From positions 1 through 58,609 of the forward strand of contig JAGWNY010000019.1 of assembly GCA_028872915.1 (NCBI GenBank): DNA of 58,609 bases. The letters run 5' to 3'. Both the position numbers and the translations under genes were made by a program. The DNA is from Verrucomicrobiota bacterium (lineage in GTDB: Bacteria; Verrucomicrobiota; Verrucomicrobiia; Limisphaerales; UBA11358). The notes under the pieces were generated by a model. The model saw only the letters and a program-made list of their open reading frames with translations. It was not told the DNA's origin and ran no database searches. This document shows, piece by piece, positions 27,880-36,901 of this stretch (its first letter is position 1; the number at the start of each line of letters is the position of its first letter).

Positions 27880-30800
27880 TCATGGGAAAACGGGGCTGGG
27901 CGGCGCGTTGGTCGTTGGACGATAGACGCCGCTGGTGATCACATTGGTCCGAGGCAGGGAATTGGCGGCCGCATCATCAAAGGTAATGGTCACGTTCGCG
28001 ATGTTGGAATAGCCGCCGGCATGGGACATGAGAAGCGTGTCGGGTTGATTGGGGGCAACGAGCAAAGCTTCCACGTCCTTCGGCGGCGACGAGAAGTTCA
28101 TGTTGGTCAAGGTGACGGTGGATTTGACGATGACGCCGTTGAGGCCGCTGACGTTGATGATGGACGGATAAGGCGCGGCAACGGCGGGCGCGTTGCCGCC
28201 GGTATCGATGAGGATGGAGCCGGTGTTGGACCAAACAGTGGTCGTAACGCCGAGAATATAACCGAACTCGGCCATGCCAATATGATTTGTGCCGTCATAT
28301 AAGTTGAACGTGGCGGCGATTTGGGCGCCGTTTGTCCCCGTGGCGGTAAAGGTGAAGGGCATGGAGACGGCGTGGCCGAGATAATCGAGCGGGCCGTAAT
28401 CCTGGGTGACGGGGCTGGAGGGAGCAACGCCATTGGTGGCGAGCAACGTGGCCTTGAGATCGGCAACGTTCGTGCCGCCGTCCACGCGGAAACCGAAGAG
28501 CATGTTCACGACCTCATTGGAATCCAGAATGCCGCCGGTATCGGGGACGCCGTTTGTCGTGCCGGAGATCAGGGCGGAGCCGGAGGGAACCACGTGGCTG
28601 CCGGTTGTATCATGAATGACGAGAGTGGCGGCGTTGGGCGCCAGGAGAACAGCGCTATTGCTGGGTGAGAGGAGCTGGAGCAAGACGGTCAAATCGGACT
28701 GGACTTGCGGATAATCAAGCACGGTAACCGTGAAGGAGGCATCCGTCTGGCCATTGGTAAAAAGAAGCGTGCCGGACGCGGGAATATAATTCTGGTAAGG
28801 AACGGCGGTGCCGTTGGTGGCGGTATAGTTGACGGCGACAATGTTATCCGTGACTCCGGTCCGGAAGACGTTGATGGTGGCGACAACGTTTGTTTGCTTG
28901 AGGGCGGTATAAATGGATTGCGAGAACGCGAGGCCGGCGTTGCTTTCCTTAATGGTGACGGTTGCCGCGCCCGGATTGATGACGGAAGCGGGCGGGGTGG
29001 CGTTTGTCAAGACGAGGTTAAAGGCGTAGGAGGCGGTGTCCACGCGGGTGTTATTGATAATGGGGATATTAATCAAATTGGTGGAGACCCCGTTGCTGAA
29101 GAGGAGCGTGCCACTTTGGGCGAGGTAATTTACATTGGACAGGGCGGTGCCGTCCTGGGTGAAATAGCTCACGGAGAACGGCTCCAGATTGGTGCTCGTG
29201 GCGACGACTGGAATCGCGGCAATGCCGATATTTTTTGGAACGGTGAGATCGGAATTGGTGAAGCTGACGCCGGCTTCGGCGTCAATCTCGTCAACGACAG
29301 CGGTGCTGGGATTGCCCAAGGCGGCCGGGGAAGTGGGCGAGGATAGGGCAACGGTGAAGTAAAGGTTTCCAGTGACGTTGGCATCGTGGATAAGAGGAAC
29401 GGAGATCGGAACGTTGGCCGCGCCGTCAGGGAAATTCAGGGTTCCGCTGGAGGAAACGTAATTCACGCCGGCCAGGGCGGTGCCATTGGCTGTGGCGTAA
29501 TTGACGGAGACGGAATTGGAAGTTGACCCAAGGCGGAGGACATTGAGGGTGGCGAAGGAGGCGGTTTCACTGACAACGTTTGTTGCCTGGGCAAAGATGA
29601 GGCCTTCATCCGTGTTGATGATGGTGACGTTGGCCGTGGATGGGGCGGTCAGGGTGGCGCCGCCGGTGGGATTGGAGAGCGCGACGGAGAAATTGAGGGG
29701 CGAATCAACGACGTGATCGTCGAGAATGGGAATAGTGATTGTCTGGTTGGTTTGGCCGACGCCAAAAGTCAAAGTGCCGCTTTCCGGTGTATAGTTTTCA
29801 TAGGCAACAGCCGTGCCATCCATGGTTTGGTAGCTAAAGGATGCCTGGTCGGACGAGCCATTGAGACGGATGACGTTAAGGGTAATGCTGCCGGCGTTTT
29901 CATCAACATAGTCCGTGCCGGTGTCGAAGCTGATTTGGCCCGGGGAGGACACGGTGTCAATGATGGTGAGAATGGCGTTTGATGGGGCGTAGATGAGCGA
30001 GCCGACGGCGTTGGAGAGGACGAGGGCGACGAGGCGATTTCCTTCGGGGATATTATTACTGATGATCTGGACCTGTGCATAGGCGGTGGAGTCGCCAGGA
30101 TTAAAGGCGACGGTTTCATTTGTGGGCCAATAATCCGTGCCGGCGACGGCGGTTGTTCCATTGGTGGTGGTGGAAAACTGGACGGACGAGGCCTCATCGC
30201 CGCCGCCCTGGCGGGAAATGGCGATATTGGCCAGGCCGGAGGCAGGATTGTTCGTGCTCGGCTTGGACACTGTGTAGTAAGCGGAAGCGAAGTTGACGGC
30301 GCTGTCTTCGTTAATAATGGCCAGGGTGGCGGTGGGCTGGCTGCCGAGGACGGCCGGTGGCGTGGGATTCGTCAGAGACAGGTTGACGGTGAGGTTGGGG
30401 GTGACGTTTGAATCGTCAATGACGGGGACGGGAACGGTTTCCAGGACTTCGCCGACGGGGAAAGGAACGTTGGTGACGACGGTTTGATAATTGACGCCAT
30501 TGGCGGCGGTGCCGTTGCTGGTGGCAAAGGTGACATAAATTGTTCCGGCGCCCCCGGCATTGGTGCCGCTTGTGCCGCCGGTGCGGCGGATGGTAATGAT
30601 GGCGGGAGGACCGTTTTCAGGGGCCTGGTAGGCGGCCGAACTGAATTCGAACGCGCCGGAGCCGGTGACGGAGTTACCGTAGAGGCGGGCGATGTGATTG
30701 TGGGGCTGGTTGTCGAACTGGGTAAAGGCGCCGCCGATGACGATTTTTCCGTCGGCAGGCTGGACGAGGACGGCGGAGACATCGCCGTTGGCGCCGTAGC

Positions 30801-33800
30801 CGAAGTTAATGGTCGGGTCGGTTGCGCCGGTTGGTAGGAGCCGGGCGATGCGATTGCGTGTCACGCCGTTGACGAGGGTGAAGTTTCCGACAAGGAGTAT
30901 GCGATTGTCCGGTTGGAGGGCCATGCCTTCGACGTTGGCATTCGCGCCAAGGCCAAGGTTGGAGACAAAATTGGCGTCCACCGAGCCGTCGGGATTGAGG
31001 CGGACAACGTGGCTCGCGCCGACGCCATTGAAGCTTGAAAAGTTCCCGCCCAGAAGAATGCTTCCGTCATTTTGAATGGCAATGGCATGGACCTTGGCAT
31101 CGGCCCCCGCGCTAAAATTGGCGCTGAATGTGGGGTCGAGGGCGCCGTCGGCGTCCAATCGGGCGAAATAATTGACGTTCGTGTCGTTGTAATGAGTAAA
31201 GTCGCCGCCAATGAGAATCTTGCCGGCTTCGGGCGAATTGGTGGGATAAACGGCAATGGCCAAAACCGCGCCATCCGGGCCGGCGCCAGGATTGAAGGAA
31301 CCATCAATGCTGCCGTTGTTGTTCAACCGCACCAGCGATGAATAGTTTTGGCTGTTGAACGTGACAAAATTGCCGCCGACATAGATTTTACGCGCGACAT
31401 TGGTTCCCGTGCCTATAAACGTTTGGGCAATGGCATCCACGGGACCGCTGGCGCCGGAACCGGGATCGAAGCTTGTATCGAGGGAACCATCCGTCATGAG
31501 GCGGGCGACGCCGTAGCGGTAATAGAGGGAGTTGATTTTGTCAAATGAACCGCCGATGAGCACGCGTCCGTCGCTCTGCAAGGAAATGGCCTGAACCGGG
31601 CCATTGGCGCCGGAAAGGCCGTTAAGGAAGCCTGTGTCCAACATGCCGTTGGTGTCAAGCAGGGCGATGTCGCCTTCGGGCGTGGAACCGACGGCGGTAA
31701 AGTTGCCGCCCGCGAGGAGTTCGCCGCTTGGTTCCAAGTCAAGAGCCAGCACGTCTCCGTTCATTCCGGCGGCATAGAAGGTGGAATCCGACGAGCCGGG
31801 AGGCTGGTTATAGGACTGGGCATCCACGATTTGGACCTGGGCATTGCTGACAGCGCCGAGAGCGGCGTTGGTGGGATTCGAGAGGGAAACATTGAAATAG
31901 AAGGGCGTGGGGTCCTGAACGCCGTCATCGAAAATCGGAACATTGAAGTTTGTGCTGATTTGGCCGGGGGCAAAGGAAAGGACGCCGTTGGTTGAGCCGT
32001 AATTTCGGCCGGCGGTGGTGTTTGAGCCGTCGCTGGTGGCAAAATTGACGGAGACGGCGCCGGCGGCTCCGCCGTAACGGTTGACGGTGATGGTGGCGTA
32101 GCCGCCGTCTTCATTGACGGAGTAGGAAGGCTGGCTGAATTGCAACGCGCCATAACTGTTGTCATTGGTGATGGTCATGGTGGCATTGGTAATCTCCTGG
32201 AAAAATAGATTTGTAGGCGCCCCATCGAGCGTGGGATTAAACAAATAGACGCCAAATTGTTTGTTGGAGCCCACGGTTTCGTTGGGCAGGAGGGGGATGG
32301 AGACGGTGCGGGCGGAGCTGTCGCCGCTGTTCCAAGTGAGCGTATTGGTCGCGCCGATATAGTCCGTGCCGGCGACGGCGGTTCCATTAGTGGTGGCATA
32401 TTTTACGGTGATAGTGCCTTTACTGCCCGATATGCGATTCACGGTGAAGGCGATGGCGCCGGAACTGAGGGGCGCGCCGTAGTTCGTGGCGCTCAACGTG
32501 AGGTAGCCCTGCCAATTGGGGTTGATGATGCGGACGATGGCATTGGAAATGCCGTAGGCGGCGGTATAGCTGACGGGCGGGCTGAGACTGGTGAGGTTCA
32601 ATTTGAAGTATTTCTCGGTCGTGTTGGTGTAGATGAAACTGTTGCCGAGTATCGTCACGTAGAAGCCATTGCTGGAGACGCCGGAGCCAAAGACGGTGCT
32701 GTGATTGATGATGGCGGTGTAATCCACGCCCGCGATGGCAGTGCCATTGGTGGTGGAATACTTGACGGAGGTCTGGCCGGCGATGCTGTTGGAGCGGAGC
32801 AGGACGATCAGCGCGCTTGAATTGGTGGCGATAAACTGCGGCCTGGCAAAGCCAAACGTGCCGGCATTTTTGTTGTCGTCAATGATGGTGAGCGGGGCTG
32901 AGGACGCGCCGAGCGCGTCACCCAGGGGAATATCCTCGCCACCGAGGTAAAACTGATCGGCGCCGGAAGGATTGGCGAGATTGAAACTGGCGGAAAGGTC
33001 GCCAGCGACGTTCTTGTCGTTCAAGATCGTGACGGTGACCGCGGATTTGAGGGTTTCGCCGCCATGCCAATAATCTCCGTAAATGTCCTGGAGGAAGTCG
33101 TTTGTGCCGAACAAACCGTCGCTGTGGCGGCGGGAATCCGGGCAGCAGAGATATTGCCAGGAAACGCCGTAGTAAGGAGGGATAGCGCTGTAAAGGTAAT
33201 CCTGGCCGTTGACAGCGGTCCCGGATTGGACTGAAAAGTTGGCGGAGAGCGGACCGAGGGCGCCGTTAGTGCGAAGGAGGGCCACAGGCAGGAACTGTTC
33301 GCTCTTGTCGGCGGAATAAGTCGTGCCGCCGTTGGGCAACAGGCAGAGGTTGCCCTCGCCCGGTGTCGAGCCGCCGGTCAGGCGGGCCACGTTGTCGCGA
33401 ATGCGGACGCCATCGCGCTGCTTGGGTTCGGCGTAGAGGTTTGGGTCGGAGAAGCTTTCCTGGATTCCGGCGGCAAGGTCAAGGTTGTCCTTTACGTTTC
33501 TGTCAATCTCGCCGCCGCCGACCATATTGAAGGTTCCGCCGACGATGACGTTGCCATCGTCCTGAACGGCGCAGGACATGATGGACGGGATTGGATCGCT
33601 ATAGAAGATACGGGGAAAACCGGCGAACTGGTTATACGCGGAGTCCATGAACGTGGTGTCCACGGTGCCGTTGGCGTAAAGACGGGCGAAACCGCGGCGG
33701 AGGGTGCCATTGAAATGCTGGAATGAGCCGCCAATGTAGATGGTTCCATCAGGCTGCGGCAGGATGCAATAGACATTGTCGTCCGCGCCGCCGGTTCCGG

Positions 33801-36795
33801 GCATAAAGGATGCATCCACGGCGCCGGTGGGCGTCAATTTAGCCAGATGATTGTAGGTGAAGCCGTTGACGGCGGTGAAAGCACCGCCAAGGATCAACGA
33901 ACCATCCGACAAAGAGCCAAGGGCATAAACGGTGTTATTGGCGCCAAGACCGGGGTTGAAGGAAGTATCGAGCGAGCCGTCGTTGGCGAGCCTGGCAACG
34001 CCGGAAAATCCGTAGCCGTCCACGTGGGCGAATCCGCCGCCGATATAGACGGGAGAATTGACGGTGGTGGTGAAGGTGGCGGAGTACATCCAGTTTGTTC
34101 CCCAGGGCTGGGCGGCTCCAGGATTAACGATGAAGAGGAGGCTGGTTGCGTTCACGGGGCCGGGGCCGACGTTGAGAGAAAATGTGGCCGCGTTGGTGAC
34201 AGGGCCTGTATCATAGATGAGGCCACCATTGTAAAAGACCTGCAACTCGTTCGTAAGAGATTCCATGTCGTAAGAGACGGAGAGCCTGCCGGCATTGGCG
34301 CCAACGTTGAACGTGTAATCGTCTTCCTGCGGCGTTGTCAGGCCGGGCGTATTGCTGCGCGTGACGGAAACCGTGGTCGGCTGCAGGGCGACGGAATAAA
34401 CGGGGCCGTCGAGGACGTTGGTCTGGGCAAAAGCGGAGTCGAGCGTGCCATCCGGGTTCAGGCGGGCGACGCCGTTCATTGGGATTCCATCCACATTGGT
34501 AAAATCGCCGCCGATGATTACCTTGTTGTCCGACTCGGTAACGAGGGACCAGATCGTGCCGCCGAGGACGCTGGCGCCGAAGCTTGAATCGAGCGCGCCG
34601 CTGTTAGTAAGGCGGGCGATATCGTTGGCCGGGCTGCCGTTGTAAGAGGTAAAGGAGCCGCCGATGATGGGATCGTCGTAGGAATCGAGGGCCACCGCAT
34701 GAATGAAGCCGCTGAATTCGTCCACGCCGCCCTGCGGATCAAACGCCGTGTCCAGTGAGCCATCGGTATTGAGCCGGGCCACGCAATTGCGCCCAACACC
34801 GTTGTAGGAACTGAAACTTCCGGCAATCACGGCTTTGCCGTCTTGTTGAAGGGCAACACCGAAGACCTCGCCGTCGGTGCCGGGAGCGGGGTCATCCGCC
34901 GGCGACGTGGACTGGATGTGGGGCACGGCCATGTCAATATTGTAATCGGCGTTGTAAAATTCATCCACGGAACCGGCGGGCGGACTGAGATCGTCGAACA
35001 GGATGGTGACGGTGCATTGATTGATCATGCCGACCTGGTAGGGATTGTTATTTGAGTCCAGCGCATAAAGCTGTATCTGGAAATCCTTGGCGAACTCAGG
35101 CTTGCCGCGGTCATAAACGGTGAATTGAATGGGCTGGGGATCGAACTTTTTGGCGGGAAAAGTCAGGGTTCCGTTGTAAGTCGAAAAGCTGAAGTCAGGC
35201 TTCGAACCGTTAATGCCTCCGGAACTGGCGGGATCGGGCACGGCGTAATCCGAACCAGGCTTGAGGGAAAAGTAGTTGTTTCGGTTGTCATCGCCATGCT
35301 GTTTGTCCAATGGGGACAGAGTGTTGATCTCCCAATAGACGGTGGCGGATCCGGTATTGGTTCCGGTGCGGGTCACATAAACTGTGATCGGGGTGCCTTT
35401 CCACCAATTGGTGACATCGCGGGGAACAACAAAATGCTCCTTCATGAAATTCAAGACGGCGTTGGTGGGATACAGGCTGAGGAGCGAGTTTGTGACAAGG
35501 ATGGGATTGCCATTGACGTCAAAACCGTTCGTACTGACCACGGGAACAATGTTGGGAGCAGTACCAATGTCGGCGTCGAGGATGCGCACCTCGGCCTGGG
35601 AAAAGTCAGGGTCGAGGCGGGGCGGGGAAACATCGGCGCTGTCCTCGGTGGCATCGCGTTGGGGCTGGCCGAGGACGACCTTGAAATCGCGATTGAGCCG
35701 CGGAAGGCCGTAATCGTCATTGATGGGGATCAATATCGTCTTGCTCATTTCGCCCTGGTCGAAGACAAGGGTGCCGCTCACGGGGGTGTAATCCTGATAG
35801 GCATTGGCCGGGTTGTCGCCATTGTAAATCCACGCGTTGGACCCGGAATTGGAGCCGTCCTGCGTGTAATACGGCACCAATACGCGCCCGGACGCGCCGC
35901 CGACACGGGTAACCGTGACGAGCGTGCCTGGAACATTGTAGTAGTAATAGGTATTGTAAGTGGTATCGTAATAAGCTGCATTGACGGTTCCCAGCCAGCG
36001 GCGGCTGGTTTCGGTTTCCGCAGTCTGATAAAGGAGCATGGGCGTGCCGTCGGCATTTGTGTTGCCGGTCTCGTCCACGTTTTCGCAGGCGAAGCGAAAG
36101 GCGCCGGACGAATCATACGCCAGGTTTAGAACGGTCTGTCCGTAAAGAAAGTTCGTGCCGTAAAAGTCCGGTTTTGTGTCCACGGCGATGTAATAAGTCG
36201 TGCCCGCCGTGGCATTGAAGCGCAGCCCGCTCGGACCGCCGGAGCGATAGAAAGGATTAAAGACAAGATTGCTTCCCACGAATTGGTCGAAGGTGTACGG
36301 GAGGTAGGGATAATCAGAAACGTCCAGGGAAGTATAAATCCCGTTGTTGGTGTTGAATATATTTTCGAAGCCATAGTTGATCTGCTGGTCGGGAAAGAGG
36401 TCGTCGTTCGCGGCGACTTGATTGAGCGTGGCGACATTGTTGCCGGTATAGACACCCAGCAAGGTGTCAAGAGGCTGGCCCAGGCCGTTTGTGTCCACGC
36501 TTCCGATGGTGTCCAGTTCGACCTCGCCATCCTGCGGAGCCGTCCATTGATACCAGATGGGATCGAAGGGAAAATTGCCGCCGATGCCCGGGAACCCGGC
36601 ATCCGGGGTGACGCCGCCGTTTAGATTAGTAGCGGAGGCCCACACGCCCGCGAGGACCTGTGGCGAGTAAAAACCATCCTGCGCCCGGACGCGCGCCGCT
36701 GTAAAACAAATTAAGGTTGCCAGCGCCAGTTTCATGACGCCGCCGTCCCGGAACAATCTCAAGGACGTCCGGCCTGAAAATTTTTGCCTGTTCAT
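27880..36795 (-). CDS. Giant exported protein with Calx-beta domains and two delta-60 repeat propellers
   Basis: About 2971 residues; the start MNRQKFSG is preferred, with an ATG 20 codons later as alternative. A signal segment ends near VRAQ. An N-terminal beta-rich region is followed by Calx-beta modules of the type ATNGTALAGVNY-SGTLNF. Two blocks of delta-60 repeats (ALQQDGKAVIAGSF, ARLNTDGSLDTAF) lie at about 640-1150 and 1665-2045, likely propellers. A further long series of Calx-beta modules leads to a P-domain-like tail from YPSIINVSGLNG to SPVFP. Calx-beta modules bind calcium and make rod-like adhesins, so a surface adhesin or scaffold is inferred. Oddities are a foreign module nested inside the first propeller and the abrupt end of the P-like domain. 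The next gene starts 31 bases downstream. Confidence 0.85.
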   Translation of the reverse strand: MNRQKFSGRTSLRLFRDGGVMKLALATLICFTAARVRAQDGFYSPQVLAGVWASATNLNGGVTPDAGFPGIGGNFPFDPIWYQWTAPQDGEVELDTIGSVDTNGLGQPLDTLLGVYTGNNVATLNQVAANDDLFPDQQINYGFENIFNTNNGIYTSLDVSDYPYLPYTFDQFVGSNLVFNPFYRSGGPSGLRFNATAGTTYYIAVDTKPDFYGTNFLYGQTVLNLAYDSSGAFRFACENVDETGNTNADGTPMLLYQTAETETSRRWLGTVNAAYYDTTYNTYYYYNVPGTLVTVTRVGGASGRVLVPYYTQDGSNSGSNAWIYNGDNPANAYQDYTPVSGTLVFDQGEMSKTILIPINDDYGLPRLNRDFKVVLGQPQRDATEDSADVSPPRLDPDFSQAEVRILDADIGTAPNIVPVVSTNGFDVNGNPILVTNSLLSLYPTNAVLNFMKEHFVVPRDVTNWWKGTPITVYVTRTGTNTGSATVYWEINTLSPLDKQHGDDNRNNYFSLKPGSDYAVPDPASSGGINGSKPDFSFSTYNGTLTFPAKKFDPQPIQFTVYDRGKPEFAKDFQIQLYALDSNNNPYQVGMINQCTVTILFDDLSPPAGSVDEFYNADYNIDMAVPHIQSTSPADDPAPGTDGEVFGVALQQDGKAVIAGSFSSYNGVGRNCVARLNTDGSLDTAFDPQGGVDEFSGFIHAVALDSYDDPIIGGSFTSYNGSPANDIARLTNSGALDSSFGASVLGGTIWSLVTESDNKVIIGGDFTNVDGIPMNGVARLNPDGTLDSAFAQTNVLDGPVYSVALQPTTVSVTRSNTPGLTTPQEDDYTFNVGANAGRLSVSYDMESLTNELQVFYNGGLIYDTGPVTNAATFSLNVGPGPVNATSLLFIVNPGAAQPWGTNWMYSATFTTTVNSPVYIGGGFAHVDGYGFSGVARLANDGSLDTSFNPGLGANNTVYALGSLSDGSLILGGAFTAVNGFTYNHLAKLTPTGAVDASFMPGTGGADDNVYCILPQPDGTIYIGGSFQHFNGTLRRGFARLYANGTVDTTFMDSAYNQFAGFPRIFYSDPIPSIMSCAVQDDGNVIVGGTFNMVGGGEIDRNVKDNLDLAAGIQESFSDPNLYAEPKQRDGVRIRDNVARLTGGSTPGEGNLCLLPNGGTTYSADKSEQFLPVALLRTNGALGPLSANFSVQSGTAVNGQDYLYSAIPPYYGVSWQYLCCPDSRRHSDGLFGTNDFLQDIYGDYWHGGETLKSAVTVTILNDKNVAGDLSASFNLANPSGADQFYLGGEDIPLGDALGASSAPLTIIDDNKNAGTFGFARPQFIATNSSALIVLLRSNSIAGQTSVKYSTTNGTAIAGVDYTAIINHSTVFGSGVSSNGFYVTILGNSFIYTNTTEKYFKLNLTSLSPPVSYTAAYGISNAIVRIINPNWQGYLTLSATNYGAPLSSGAIAFTVNRISGSKGTITVKYATTNGTAVAGTDYIGATNTLTWNSGDSSARTVSIPLLPNETVGSNKQFGVYLFNPTLDGAPTNLFFQEITNATMTITNDNSYGALQFSQPSYSVNEDGGYATITVNRYGGAAGAVSVNFATSDGSNTTAGRNYGSTNGVLSFAPGQISTNFNVPIFDDGVQDPTPFYFNVSLSNPTNAALGAVSNAQVQIVDAQSYNQPPGSSDSTFYAAGMNGDVLALDLEPSGELLAGGNFTAVGSTPEGDIALLDTNGMLDTGFLNGLSGANGPVQAISLQSDGRVLIGGSFDKINSLYYRYGVARLMTDGSLDTSFDPGSGASGPVDAIAQTFIGTGTNVARKIYVGGNFVTFNSQNYSSLVRLNNNGSIDGSFNPGAGPDGAVLAIAVYPTNSPEAGKILIGGDFTHYNDTNVNYFARLDADGALDPTFSANFSAGADAKVHAIAIQNDGSILLGGNFSSFNGVGASHVVRLNPDGSVDANFVSNLGLGANANVEGMALQPDNRILLVGNFTLVNGVTRNRIARLLPTGATDPTINFGYGANGDVSAVLVQPADGKIVIGGAFTQFDNQPHNHIARLYGNSVTGSGAFEFSSAAYQAPENGPPAIITIRRTGGTSGTNAGGAGTIYVTFATSNGTAANGVNYQTVVTNVPFPVGEVLETVPVPVIDDSNVTPNLTVNLSLTNPTPPAVLGSQPTATLAIINEDSAVNFASAYYTVSKPSTNNPASGLANIAISRQGGGDEASSVQFSTTTNGTTAVAGTDYWPTNETVAFNPGDSTAYAQVQIISNNIPEGNRLVALVLSNAVGSLIYAPSNAILTIIDTVSSPGQISFDTGTDYVDENAGSITLNVIRLNGSSDQASFSYQTMDGTAVAYENYTPESGTLTFGVGQTNQTITIPILDDHVVDSPLNFSVALSNPTGGATLTAPSTANVTIINTDEGLIFAQATNVVSETASFATLNVLRLGSTSNSVSVNYATANGTALAGVNYVSSSGTLNFPDGAANVPISVPLIHDANVTGNLYFTVALSSPTSPAALGNPSTAVVDEIDAEAGVSFTNSDLTVPKNIGIAAIPVVATSTNLEPFSVSYFTQDGTALSNVNYLAQSGTLLFSNGVSTNLINIPIINNTRVDTASYAFNLVLTNATPPASVINPGAATVTIKESNAGLAFSQSIYTALKQTNVVATINVFRTGVTDNIVAVNYTATNGTAVPYQNYIPASGTLLFTNGQTDASFTVTVLDYPQVQSDLTVLLQLLSPSNSAVLLAPNAATLVIHDTTGSHVVPSGSALISGTTNGVPDTGGILDSNEVVNMLFGFRVDGGTNVADLKATLLATNGVAPSSPVTQDYGPLDYLGHAVSMPFTFTATGTNGAQIAATFNLYDGTNHIGMAEFGYILGVTTTVWSNTGSILIDTGGNAPAVAAPYPSIINVSGLNGVIVKSTVTLTNMNFSSPPKDVEALLVAPNQPDTLLMSHAGGYSNIANVTITFDDAAANSLPRTNVITSGVYRPTTNAPPSPVFP
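34051..34377 (-). other. Module nested within a delta-60 propeller blade
   Basis: Between VYSVALQPTT and NSPVYIGGGFAHVDG, about 108 residues interrupt the blade repeat. The insert includes LQVFYNGGLIYDTGPV and LLFIVNPGAAQPWGTNW, a beta-sandwich pattern known from P-domain-like adhesin modules. Confidence 0.6.
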
Positions 36796-36901
36796 CTTCA
36801 CAAGTTTGGTCCTTCGGAATCCGGCGCAATAACGCCGGATGTCATATTTTTGTCCGGCCACCCCGCCTGCCCCGCCTCTCCTCGCGCCGGACGCTGGAAC
36901 G

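Noticed and set aside
26201-27884. CATG at both junctions of the split P-like module as a target-site duplication
   Set aside because: Joining at CATG does not restore the reading frame, and four bases are too few to support a duplication.
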